Assembly (NCBI GenBank): GCA_963920525.1
Contig: OY986435.1
Location: forward strand, 298,955,208 to 299,019,207
Direction of reading: 5' to 3'
Length of the DNA stretch: 64,000 nt
Source: Dichetophora obliterata
Taxonomy: Eukaryota; Arthropoda; Insecta; Diptera; Sciomyzidae
Part shown: positions 32,781-43,233 of the stretch, piece after piece
Position numbering within the stretch: the stretch's first letter is position 1
Layout: every line of letters starts with the position of its first letter
Translations under genes and position numbers: made by a program
The notes under the pieces: generated by a model
Seen by the model: the letters and a program-made list of their open reading frames with translations, nothing else
Told to the model about the DNA's origin: nothing
Database searches by the model: none

Positions 32781-33423
32781 GTTTCCATGACGGGCATAAA
32801 TGAAGATGAGTGAAAGCTCATATTTTGCTTTTTGGTTTTTTTTTAATCATATGTATTAAGACCTTCTTAGTTCAATTCTGGAAAAATTTGAGCCCGCTCT
32901 GAAGTGGTTCAGAAGTTATAAAGTTGTTAAAATTGGTCTGACAAACTTCTCCTCTTGTTTTTTTTTTCTACAAAAGTAATTACTATGGATATCAAAAGAA
33001 AGGTTATTCTGTTACCTATTCAACGAACCATTTATCATAGAAATGCATGCATTTCTTTTGAAGATATATCAGTTTACGTGTTATACACACTTGACGGTTC
33101 ACCCTTTTACGAAATATATATATATAAACTTTTATATCTTTAAAAGTAATGCAAGGATTTTTAAAGATAGAAAGCTTGTTGAATAGGTAACAGCACAACC
33201 TTTATTTTGATACCCATAATAATTAGTTTTTTATAAAAAAAAAATAAAAGCACATGTTTTTCAGAACAATTTTTACAACTTTGTACCTCTATAACTTCTA
33301 AACCACTTCAGAGCGGGCTCAATATTTTTCCAGAATTGAACTAAGAAGGTCTTAATACATATGATTAAAAAAACAAGAAGCAAAATATGAGTTTTCACTC
33401 ATATTGAATTGTTTCCCATGACG
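32781..33423. mobile_element. Foldback palindrome with about 230-bp arms
   Basis: Arms 32806-33035 and about 33165-33402 are complementary with scattered mismatches (for example GAGCCCGCTCTGAAGTGGTT against AACCACTTCAGAGCGGGCTC), around a loop of about 130 bp. A 12-13 bp direct repeat, GTTTCCATGACG / GTTTCCCATGACG, lies just outside (32781 and 33411), possibly part of an outer element. No coding capacity; the 62-codon open frames within are shadows. Confidence 0.75.
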
Positions 33424-34024
33424 AGTTAAACCGGAGTTTACTCGGAATTAACTCGCCGTGGAAATGCGAGTTGAGTTGAATTTTGTAAAATTCACGAAAC
33501 TTGTTAGATTTTACTGATTTATTCATAGAGTATAAAGATTTTGAAATGTCGAAATTTTCTTATGAAAACTTGTTTTACTGAAATGAAATAAATATTTTTT
33601 AAATAAAACACATGTAAAAAGTAAAGTAAATATATTTTTTAGTAATGTTTGTGAAAAAAATTGCATATTTTGAAGAGGTGTTTTATCCCCTTTTGGCCCC
33701 TTTACACAAAATGCGTTGCTTGATGAGTTTGACAGAATTTTGACAGTTTCTTCATTTTCATTTTGCTATCTTCGTATCTTTTTGACATTTTCTTTTGAAT
33801 GTATTCATCAAGTTTCACAATGACGTTGAATGAGTTTCGAATGAATGAGTTTCACCAAAGACGTGGCGCGCAGTAAAGTTTTTTTCATTGCGCCGGGAGT
33901 ACGTTATCTGTAGTTCTTTGTATTATAGTAACATACTACTTTTTTTAAGCACTAATGCAACACTTATTGAAGTTACTCTTTTCAGATCCAGTTTTCTTTC
34001 GTTTGCTGGTAAGTGTGCAACAAA
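33424..34024 (+). other. Upstream region of the transposase gene
   Basis: No coding frame. A possible 5' untranslated exon boundary is visible: TTACTCTTTTCAG ends at 33985 and GGTAAGTG begins at 34008, but transcription start and splicing cannot be settled from sequence. Self-complementary ACTCG/CGAGT words occur at 33420-33470. Confidence 0.4.
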
Positions 34025-36463
34025 ATGTTTAAGTGCTTCAAGTGCGTGGAAAAGTTCAATAACTCAAGTATATTTTTTAATCACTTAAAAATAGATCATA
34101 AGTGTAAAACTGCTTCTGAATTTTTGTGCAGGAGCAACCATTGCTTCCAAAAATTCAATAATTTTGCAAGTTTTAAGCGGCACGTCCAAAATAAACACCG
34201 AAGTGTAGAACCACGCGGAATAACGGCAAGTCCCGTTAGCGCCGTTAATCAAGCAGTGCCAAATAATAGTGCAAAGAGTCGTTATATTGGCGCTGTCGAT
34301 TTTTTTAGTTTTTCAAGTGAAAAAAAGTCCTTTAATTTTCAGGATTCAGTTAATGAAATTAACAAATCAGTAATTTCATTTATATTATCTCTCAGCAACA
34401 AAAATAATTTATCGCGAAAGGACGTAGTAGTGTTATTAAAGGATTTAAAGTCGTTATTGGTTCACCCTTTACTAGATTTCTTTAAAAAACTATGTAATGT
34501 TCTTTTTGCTGGTGAACATTTAGAAAAAAATGATATTAATAACGCCTTAGAAAATATTTATGATATTTTTGATAAAGCAAACACAGACTATAAATTGACA
34601 AAGTTTTTAGAAGAGCAACATTTAGCAAAAAAGATAACAGTGTTCCCAATTGATTGCGTAGTTTCTCCTTCTTTACGTGCAGGTAACTTGGTTGTCAGTG
34701 AAAATAAGTGCTGTGGAACTCTTTTACCCATAAAATTTCAAATTAAAAAATTATTCGAAAGGGAAAACTTTTTAAGTGAAATGTTGCAGCATATGCAAAA
34801 TATTAAAAACAACACAAAGTATGTCAATTTTATTCAAGGAAAGGTGTGGAAAGAAAAAGAGGCTATTTACGCAAATAAAATCCTTATTCCATATTTTTTG
34901 TATTTGGATGATTTTGGTGTTAATAATGCTCTTGGTTCCAAGAGCAGACATCACAGCGTTTGCAATATTTATTATAGTTTTCCTTGCTTGCCATACAAGT
35001 CCTCAAAGTTGGATGATATATTCTTAGCATGCGTTCTTAAAACAACAGATATAAAAAATTTTGGTTCAAATATGTGTTTTCAAGGTTTAATTAAAGTTTT
35101 AAAAGACTTAGAAGTAAACGGAGTCAATGTAGATCTCTTGTCGGAAGAAAAACAAAAAATTCATTTAGTGCTTGGGCTGGTTTTAGGGGACAACTTGGCA
35201 CTAAACACATCTTTAAATTTTTCTAAATCTTTTTCAAGCAATTTTTATTGCAGGCTATGTACTCTTTCAAAACACGAAGCAGGTGTTATGTGTATTGAAT
35301 TGCCAGAAAAGTTAAGAACATTAGAAACTTATTTGCACGATATTGAAATTAATAATGCAAATAGTGCCGCTGTCGAAAACTCTATTTTTAATGACTTACC
35401 ATCATTTCATGTGACAAATAATTATGCTGTTGATATAATGCACGATTTATTCGAAGGAATATGTCACTATGATTTCGGTGAAGCTCTGCATTATTTTATT
35501 AAAAAAATGAAATATTTTGATTTAAAATTCTTAAACAATCGTATTACAAAATTTGATTATGGTCCCTTAGAAAATTCCTATAAGCCAAACGTCGTAAGAG
35601 TTTCTGAAATAGATTTGAAAAAATTTAAAATGTCAGCAAGACAAATGATGACATTCACGTATGTCTTTCCTTTGCTTATAGGCGATATGGTTCATTATAG
35701 CGATCCAGTGTGGCAATTTATTTTACTTATAAATGATTTAATTGATAACCTGTTGTGTTTTAGTTATTCTAGTTGCTTCATTAATATAATTCGAATTAAA
35801 ATTGAACGACATAATCAATTGTACAAGGAACTTTTCCAAAATTCTTTAAAGCCCAAATTTCATTTCCTTACACATTATCCAAGTGTTATAGAAAAATCTG
35901 GTCCACTGAGGTTGTTATGGAATTTTAAATTTGAAGCAAAACACAAACAATTTAAAATATATGCTAATGTAATAACTTCAAGAAAAAATATTTCACTTAC
36001 TCTTGCCAGGAAATATCAGTTGAAGTTCGCTAGCTATTTAGTAAACTCCAAAAAAATAAACAAAATTTTCAAGTATTTAGAGATTGAGAAAAATTATTCA
36101 ATGTACAATTTCTTTATTTCGGAAAAACTGCATACAACTAATTTCCAGGTTTACAGACAAGTTCAAGTTGAGGGCTATATTTACAAACAAGGTCTATTTT
36201 TGGGATCGATCCGCCGTGACATTAACTTGTTTAAAATTATTTATATAGTTAAACTTAATAACGATTCATTCTTTTTTCTGTGTAATTGCATACAAAATAT
36301 CGAATACTACCCACATTATTTAGCTTACGAATTTCAGGCAATTGAATCCGAAAACTTAGATATATTATCTCTTGATGAAGTTGTTGGTCCAGCTGTAAGC
36401 AGTATAAAAGTACCTTCAGGAAAATTGTTCGTTCGCACTAAAGAATATTTCAAATCTTTCTAA
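34025..36463 (+). CDS. EnSpm/CACTA-like transposase with two N-terminal C2H2 fingers
   Basis: An uninterrupted 812-residue frame from ATG 34025; an in-frame GTG at 34013 is not used as the start here. Two C2H2 zinc fingers occupy residues about 4-25 and 37-64 and could bind the element ends. The body has the features I associate with animal EnSpm-type transposases: YLDDFGVNNALGS (Asp 295/296), a middle block with LIKVLKDLEVNGV, LVLGDNLALN (Asp near 389), a Cys-containing YCRLC, DIMHDLFEG (Asp 470 and 474, Glu 477), then FKMSARQMM, IGDMV, PKFHFLTHYP and FEAKHKQFK. The acidic residues are candidates for the catalytic centre. No introns, stops or frameshifts. The partner gene starts 14 bp after the stop codon on the same strand. 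Family confidence is moderate: a profile search against EnSpm/CACTA, Chapaev and related transposases would settle it. Confidence 0.8.
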   Translation: MFKCFKCVEKFNNSSIFFNHLKIDHKCKTASEFLCRSNHCFQKFNNFASFKRHVQNKHRSVEPRGITASPVSAVNQAVPNNSAKSRYIGAVDFFSFSSEKKSFNFQDSVNEINKSVISFILSLSNKNNLSRKDVVVLLKDLKSLLVHPLLDFFKKLCNVLFAGEHLEKNDINNALENIYDIFDKANTDYKLTKFLEEQHLAKKITVFPIDCVVSPSLRAGNLVVSENKCCGTLLPIKFQIKKLFERENFLSEMLQHMQNIKNNTKYVNFIQGKVWKEKEAIYANKILIPYFLYLDDFGVNNALGSKSRHHSVCNIYYSFPCLPYKSSKLDDIFLACVLKTTDIKNFGSNMCFQGLIKVLKDLEVNGVNVDLLSEEKQKIHLVLGLVLGDNLALNTSLNFSKSFSSNFYCRLCTLSKHEAGVMCIELPEKLRTLETYLHDIEINNANSAAVENSIFNDLPSFHVTNNYAVDIMHDLFEGICHYDFGEALHYFIKKMKYFDLKFLNNRITKFDYGPLENSYKPNVVRVSEIDLKKFKMSARQMMTFTYVFPLLIGDMVHYSDPVWQFILLINDLIDNLLCFSYSSCFINIIRIKIERHNQLYKELFQNSLKPKFHFLTHYPSVIEKSGPLRLLWNFKFEAKHKQFKIYANVITSRKNISLTLARKYQLKFASYLVNSKKINKIFKYLEIEKNYSMYNFFISEKLHTTNFQVYRQVQVEGYIYKQGLFLGSIRRDINLFKIIYIVKLNNDSFFFLCNCIQNIEYYPHYLAYEFQAIESENLDILSLDEVVGPAVSSIKVPSGKLFVRTKEYFKSF

Positions 36464-36476
36464 AAACCTTTATAAA

Positions 36477-38480
36477 ATGCATTCTCCTGATTCCCCAACA
36501 CTACGAAATTATGAAGCTGATGAACTGTACGACTTATTACATTCTTGGCAAATGGAAAGTCTCTACCAAAAGTTATTAGGTGTGTAATGCTGCGAACACA
36601 CTTGGCAATTTGTCATTGAATTTCTGATTTTGTTTGTTTTTTATGTCATTTTCTCAAAAAACGTAAAATTTTGTTAAGATTATTGCCAGCCAATTTGCAG
36701 CCTAATTGTTGCTAGCAATCGAGCAGGCTATTGGAAAAGTGTAAATGTGTTAGTGAATTTTTTGAAATCGTCGTGACAAATTGTCACGTGTGTTCGCTAG
36801 GTTAATAAAATATATCAAATTCTAACATATAACAGAATATTTGAAAATCATTATTTCAGATGAAAAAGTTTTCGTGTCAGTTCTGAAAATAATTAAAATG
36901 CATCATATGGAAAAATTACTTAAAGATTTTCCTACTGGTACTGCTATAATGTTCGAACATCGTTTAGAGCTTTGGCGGCTTTCCATTGGGCGTCCTTTAA
37001 CTGGCAGCTGTGGTGTAGAGGTCATGCCAGCAACACCATCACTTACCCCAACTATACAACATTCAAATAGCCCAGCAAGAAAAAAACTTCAATTATATGA
37101 TATTTTAGAGCACAGCAAATACGGAAAAAACCTCATGGATACTTATAAAGAAAAACATTGCTTTAAAGAACCGCAGCGAACACTTTTAATTAATACAATT
37201 GGAAAATATATCGATGATAATACTATTACCTTTTCTTTAGAAGATAGCTATGATATGGAAAAACAAATATTGCAAGCATTCCCCAATGAAAAATTGGTAA
37301 GATTTTCAATAAGGTGATTGTTATTTAAAAAACATTTGTTTCTTTTATATAGGAATTTTACAGAACAGCGAAACGTGGTCGATTGTATGCCAAGGTTTGC
37401 AATTTGAAAAGAGTTGCTAAAAACAGTGGCATATCGTATTTACAGCAGCCAAAAGACAACTTCAGTGAATCGGACGAATGTTTGGGTAATCCTGAACAAT
37501 TAGAGTTGCCAACTCTATATTTTTTCAATTTAATATGTGTTTCTTTACAGACTATGACAGTGGGGCTGAAGCTTCCCGGCAGTCATTAAAATACGATAAG
37601 CTTTCTGTAGAAGAATTCGAGAATTGCTGGCAGCAATGCTATAAATATAGAAAAAATCAAATTAAGGCATCCAAAAGTACCGCTGACATTTTATTAAAAT
37701 GGCCCGAATACAAACGGGCTTCTGGTTTCCATTTGGTAAGGCAATTTATTTAAAATATTATAAAAATACAAGTTTCTTATTTGTCCCTTATGTTTTCCTT
37801 GCAGATTGATTTAGACTTTAAGCAGCAATTTCATACTAGCGAGTGCTTTTTGGCGAAATGGGCTATTTTTGAAGACAAAATCGTTACTCATCTAAACAAA
37901 AAACTTAACAAAAATAGTTTTGTTGGAAAGGAACTGCAATTACTTAAATCAACAACTGATGAAAGTACGTACAAAAAATGTTAAATGACACTAATCCATT
38001 GTTTATATTATTTGTTTTTCAGACTCTAAAGACATTTTAATTTTTTGGTCTTTACATGGCTTGCTAGCTCCCAATAAGCCATCGAAAACCGATGAAAATG
38101 ATGGTAAAACCATGCGCCGCTATACAGTGTCAGATTCGCAAGACGCATTTTTAATAAAAGCCGAATCACACTTTGAAATGGAGGCAAAAATTTCCCACCT
38201 AAGCGCCCAGCGGAAGCCAATCCAGCCATGTATTCTTATCATAGGCAGTTTCAACAAAATTCAGGAAATTTTTGTTTTTTTCGACGGCATTCGGTTTTCT
38301 ATACACAGTGCCATTAGAGCGATAGATATATGTTTTAAAATTTTTTTTATATTTAATTTTAAGTACCCAGAGGCTGCAAACTTATTTTGGATATTTCTTG
38401 AAAAATATTTCTATAACCTTAATGTATCAAAAATTAACACAAAAATTGCAACTCTTTGCAATGAGTTAGACACATTGTAA
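36477..38480 (+). CDS. Transposon partner gene with SAM-like N-terminus, six exons
   Basis: Inferred exons: 36477-36579, 36860-37296, 37353-37485, 37551-37735, 37805-37964, 38023-38480. Every junction has GT...AG and phases agree, giving 491 residues with no stop. The N-terminus (ELYDLLHSWQMESLYQKLL joined to DEKVFVSVLKIIKMHHMEKL) looks like a sterile alpha motif: W-x-L helix, then the closing helix before FPTGTAIMFEHRLELWR. The central part (LEHSKYGKNLMDTYKEKHC, PQRTLLINTIGKYI, FYRTAKRGRLYAKV) resembles proteins annotated as SAMD3-like, and a conserved C-terminal domain follows (CILIIGSF...FFDGIRF). It lies just downstream of the transposase gene, so it is probably the element's second, accessory protein. 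Its function is unknown; protein binding through the SAM-like domain is an inference. Confidence 0.75.
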
Positions 38481-38879
38481 GTCAACTGCACTAATAACAT
38501 TGCACTGCATAAGTATAAGCCACGTCATTTAAGCCACGACGTAAGTGATAGTTTGATAATGATTATTTTTTTTTATCTACTTCTCTAAAAAGTAGTTTAT
38601 TTTATTTTCCAATCGACATTTTGGATACTATTTGTTTTTTTTTTCATTTGCGTTAAACAAAGTTAACTCTATAACTTAACAATTTCATTGAATTACATTT
38701 TTAATTGTTAATCGATTTATTATAACACAATCTTAACACTTTTGGTATTTTTTTTTCTAATGCTTTGTATTATAATACTTTAACATGCAGTAAAGATGTA
38801 AATTATCAGTTACAATAAACATTATTATTCAATAAACATAGTTATTATTTGTATTTGAAGACTGCAACAAATATAAAGA
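38481..38879. other. 3' region of the partner gene
   Basis: AT-rich sequence with AATAAA-type signals (for example 38814-38819 and 38831-38836). No further gene. Confidence 0.45.
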
Positions 38880-39196
38880 ATAATGTTCATAGATTTGAAG
38901 ATTTGTTACTTCAAATGTACTAAACAAATTATCAATATGAACATATGGTTCATCAATACTATGAATACGATTTTATGATATTCTATGAATGAGTCATAAA
39001 TATAATGAATGAAATCTTTAATATTATGAATAATTTTTATGTATGCATTCATACATTTTATGAATATGTTCTTCAGTATGATTTTCAGATGAATTGATGA
39101 ATGTCATTCATCAATGCAAAGAAATTGAACTTGGGTTAAAAAATTCTTTACTATGATGAAAAAATTCATACTATTGATGACAAATTTTTTTGTGTG
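38880..39196. promoter_or_regulatory. Right subterminal region of the EnSpm-like element
   Basis: More than twenty ATGAA/TTCAT words in both orientations lie in 317 bp (for example CAATATGAACATATGGTTCAT 38933-38953 shortened here to its core, TATTATGAATAATTT, GATGAATTGATGAATGTCAT), the same word type as at the left end. This supports the two regions being the two ends of one element. Confidence 0.55.
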
Positions 39197-40735
39197 TAGA
39201 TTCAGTTTTTTAAGTAGAATAAGTGAACTTCATGAATGTAGATGGAACGCATGAACTTTATCTTTAATTCTAAAACTCACTTTTCTGGGACTATTAAAAT
39301 TTGTATGAAATTAAAGATTCATATAATAAGGGAGGAGGAAAAGTAATGAAATCACAAAAATTAAGCAATCAGTCATTTTGCCCATAACTTTGTTAAATAA
39401 TTATTCTGTGACATATGTAAATTTTTTTAGCCCCATTTAGTGGGGCCATATTTGATCCCATTGATCTTAAGTATAACTTTTATGGATTTTTTTCAGCTGT
39501 AGACGTATTTTCAATAAAATATTAAAGGAAGTTTATGTGTATAATGCAATTTAATTGCGATTGCATGAAAAAATATTTAAAGATTTATGAAAACTTTCTC
39601 AAAAGATTTAAGAATTGAAGCTTACGGAAATTAAAACTATCCCGTTAAAGTCCAGCTCTCGAAAATCTGTTGTTCTTACGATTCAAAACAATTATAAAAA
39701 TGATTTCTCAACTTTAAACTTTAGTCTCTCGTTTTTAGGTCTTTAACTAACACTTTCACGTAATCCACCTTCAATAATACATTTTTTTACTATAGAATAT
39801 TTAATAATTTCCCTTAAAAAGATTCAAGTAAACCTTATTTTCTAAATCACACAACTTGCTGAATATAACGATTTTAAGCACTCAGCTTTTTCGATTTGAA
39901 TCAACTGTAACTACTTGAATCAACATTTTTTTTTGGATTAAAACTTTTTCAAATTGATTGATGGACTACAAGCCAAAAGTTTTAGGCCACCAATAAAAAA
40001 ATGCACTGATTGTACAATGTTTGCTCATAAAATGAGCTTCGATGAAAATAAAAAAAAAATATTAAAAAATATTTTCTGTTGGGACTCACGCCACAGGCGG
40101 CATCATATATCAGCATTGATTTCAGCTGTTGTTTTTGATATTGGTGTTGTTTGCGTGAATAGCATCATCATTTTAACTCTCTTAGCAATTAAGGTAATTG
40201 AATGGTATAAAAGAAAAACTTTTGTTACACAAATAAAAAAAAATAAAAAACTCACATACCTAGATTTTTGCAAACTTTTGTATGCACTTTAAGATAAAAG
40301 TAATGGCTTTTGTTTTGTATATTAAAAAAAAAAATATTCTAGCTGATAAATTCAGAGGCATTTTTTGTAAGCTATTTTTACAGTAAATTTGCTATTTAAA
40401 GAAATTTTTTGTATACATTCCTTAACATTAAATAAGTTAATTCTTCTTCAAATTTAAAAAATGCAATTGAATTTTTTACGATTCAAGTTATTCAACTTAC
40501 TTTTAATAGTTCATAAATGTTTGACTGCGTGGCAGCATTTTTTCTCATACGATTTTTTTAATTAAAGGGCTTACAAAAACAAACTTGAAGCCGAGTTGAT
40601 TAGTTGTTAAATAAACTCCAATTATTTGCTGAAAACGCTGACCAAAGCTGACCAATGCTCGAATTGTTGCCTAAGTGTACAGCACAACAGCAGCAAATAT
40701 TTTGGCCAACACAGGTCAAGCATCCACTTTGCTAG
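39197..40735. other. No supported gene
   Basis: A 112-codon open frame at 39954-40292 (+) has one hydrophobic stretch (about residues 50-85) and no known motif; I do not support it. A small hairpin GCCCCATTTAGTGGGGC is at 39432-39448. Confidence 0.45.
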
Positions 40736-40785
40736 CACGCACACACACACGCACACACACACACTCGCACTCAAACACACCCACT
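40736..40785. repeat. CA microsatellite
   Basis: Interrupted (CA)n of about 50 bp. It produces spurious Cys-Val or Thr-His repeats in small open frames on both strands. Confidence 0.9.
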
Positions 40786-41972
40786 TACCCATACTGCACT
40801 CTGTTTGGACGAGCCATGCTCTAAGTACGTTTCGCAAATGGTTTGGAAAGCTAAACGATTGCATTTCGTTCTCGTAATAATTTTCCTTCAAATGAAAATT
40901 TTTCACATATGCAAACAATAAATTTCCTGGCAATTTTCCGACTCAAAGTATTTCGTACGAGTTAAATTGAAAAAGTTTCATGAAAATTATTAGAAAACGT
41001 GTGCACGCTGACATTTGAAGCATAAAAAAATGCACAATCAACATGGGTGCATTAAATGTTTTCAGCAAAAACTTTTAAGCGCATTGTAGAATTTGAAAAA
41101 TAAAAAAATTTGTATGTATTTTGGTTTTCTTGAAATTTTTAGTTATAAAGATTTATTTTTATTGAAATACTAAAAATAAAGCATTTTAATTAAGTCACAT
41201 TTCCTTTACTCTTATTTCAGCCTTGAAAGAGGTTTAAGGCAAACATTTTTTAAGATAGCACTACTTTCTAATTTGATTATTGTTGTACAACCATTCAATA
41301 ATATGTAATAAAAAATGCAACTCAATCCCGCCAATGACACAGATTCTACTGCGCTTATCACCCGGTACACCAGAATTGCTTTAACTAAGCACAGTAACTT
41401 TAACCCTATTAGTACTGCCTTTAGTCTTTAAGACTCATATTGACTTTTTTATTTTAAGGTGTAATTTTACCCAGTGCTAAAGGGTTAAACGCGTTTTTTT
41501 CGAAACATACTTTTTCAAAACGGATCACAATACTGCAAACAAACTAATCGAACGATTTAATTTTTTTTATATGTTTTTAATGTAACTTGACTTTGGAAAA
41601 TTGGTCTAGTTTTTACACGCAACATTGTGGTCACAAATAACTTAAATTTTTTGACTGTTTTTCTACGCTTCATAATTGTCTTTATTTTCAATATTTTCAT
41701 TCCGTTTTGCTAAAAGATCTGCATTCAAGGGTATGGTAACAACTTTCGAATGCATTTCTTATATTATTTTCAGATGATCTGTGTCCCGAATTCACCTTTT
41801 TTAAGAACACCAAGTTGAGCGTAATTTTTATAAATAAAATAGAATTTATATGTCTTATTTATGTAATTTTTATAAATAAAGTAGAATTAATATGTCTATG
41901 AAATTTTTTATATATGTAATAAAATTTTTTATATTACTTCTTATATGAAAACAAAAAACAAAATTATGTATA
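40786..41972. other. AT-rich DNA without a gene
   Basis: At 41823-41905 a unit with ATTTTTATAAATAAA and AGAATTAATATGTCT is repeated in tandem about twice. Otherwise nothing recognisable. Confidence 0.5.
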
Positions 41973-43010
41973 CTAGGCTGGGTTGATTTTCAAACCTACG
42001 TTGCCTGGGCGATTTTTGGATCGAGCATGAAAAGTTATTATAAAAAATAATAAAAAAATTATATAGGGGTAATCACCAATCTTCACCAATCTATCATCAT
42101 ATCTTCAATTTTCTGAATTTTTTTTTTAGGAATTTTTTTAAAAAATTATTTGTCTATCAATGTTGACAGCTAGAGCAAAACTGATGCCAGAAATTAAATC
42201 CTCGTACCCGATTCAACATAAAACCGGTCTCACATTTATACTTTTTTTTGCAAAAATATATCGTAAACAATTCCTAAAGGAAAAAATTCACAAAATTCTA
42301 TGCATAAAATTTCTTAGAATTCGAGTCATTGGGTCATGTGAATAAAAAATCAGCAAATGCTTTTACTGAATTTTTCTAGTAAAAAGTATGGATTTAGTGA
42401 ATAAAAAAAGCTATATAGATATAGCTTAAAAAACTTAAAGCTATATAGATATAGATATAAAAAAGCTATATAGATATAGCTTGTTTTATTCACTAAATCC
42501 ATACTTTTTACTAGAAAAATTCAGTAAAAGCATTTGCTGGTTTTTTATTCACATGACCCATTCATTAAATTTTTTTAATAAAAAAAGTTTCGGAGGACCA
42601 CACAAACACTTATTGTGAATATAAGGAGGAAAGCTTTAGTGGTTTAGCCGTGATGTTCAAAAATACATACGAACCGTTAAAATTAAACCTTGAATTTTGT
42701 GAATTTTTTTTATTTTGGAATTTTTAACAATAAAATTTTGTATAAAAACGTGTAAATGTGAGACCGGTCTTAGGTTGAATCGAGGATTTCATTTCTGGCA
42801 TCAGTGTTTTTCTAGCTGTGCACGTTTATACACAAAAACTTTTTGGAAAAAAATCCGAAAGAAAAAAATTCACAAAAATGAAGATGTGATTGGGTAAAGT
42901 TCACCCCTATCGCCCCCATTTTTTTAATAACTTTTCATGCTGGATCCGAAAATTGCCCAGGGAACATCAATTTTTTTACCTCCATACAAATCGACCCAGC
43001 CTTATGTATA
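41964..43010. mobile_element. Large palindromic element, about 1 kb, with 9-bp flanking repeat
   Basis: Element about 41973-43001 starts CTAGGCTGGGTTGATTT and ends AAATCGACCCAGCC. The arms remain complementary through patches such as GATGCCAGAAATTAAATCC and ACCGGTCTCACATTTATAC. TTATGTATA lies on both sides (41964-41972 and 43002-43010), which would suit a Mutator-like 9-bp duplication; the 3-bp asymmetry of the ends leaves doubt. An inner perfect-looking hairpin occupies 42330-42560. No coding capacity. Confidence 0.75.
42330..42560. repeat. Inner hairpin with AGCTATATAGATATAGCT array
   Basis: Arms 42330-42410 and 42480-42560 are almost perfectly complementary (TGGGTCATGTGAATAAAAAA against its inverse). 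Three copies of the self-complementary 18-mer AGCTATATAGATATAGCT, the middle one modified, form the centre. Confidence 0.8.
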
Positions 43011-43233
43011 TTGATATTTTGAAAAATTTGTTTACAAAAATATTTTTACATAGACGCTCAAAATCTGATTTTAAGACGTGATTTTAAAGATAGGTTGTTT
43101 ATAGTTTTTCCTTTACAAAGATATCCATTTTGTTGGGTTTTCAAATCAAAACATTTTTGATTTTTGTCCACTACACGTTCTATTGTGTAACGTGTAGAAA
43201 ACTGTTCTGTGACTGTTTTGTCGCAGTGAGTTA

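Larger units (their letters stand above)
30646..39196 (+). mobile_element. EnSpm/CACTA-like DNA transposon with two intact genes
   Basis: The left end CACAGAAAAAAAAAATTTCT (30646) and the inverse of the right end, CACACAAAAAAATTTGTCAT (39196), match apart from small gaps, and similarity continues inward (TCAATgTGATGAA / TCAATAGTATGAA). Both flanks are TA, which fits a 2-bp duplication but is weak evidence in AT-rich DNA. The two terminal 200-320 bp are unusually rich in ATGAA/TTCAT words, like the subterminal transposase sites of CACTA elements. Between them are an 812-aa transposase gene, a six-exon partner gene, an SH3-domain fragment, a TTA-flanked MITE and a foldback palindrome. Total about 8.55 kb, a normal size for autonomous EnSpm elements. 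The superfamily call rests on remembered protein features, not a search. Confidence 0.68.

Noticed and set aside
34013..34024. GTG start four codons upstream of the transposase ATG
   Set aside because: Nuclear insect genes start at ATG; the ATG at 34025 leads directly into the first zinc finger.
39954..40292. 112-codon plus-strand open frame
   Set aside because: No motif; a single hydrophobic run in AT-rich DNA is expected by chance.
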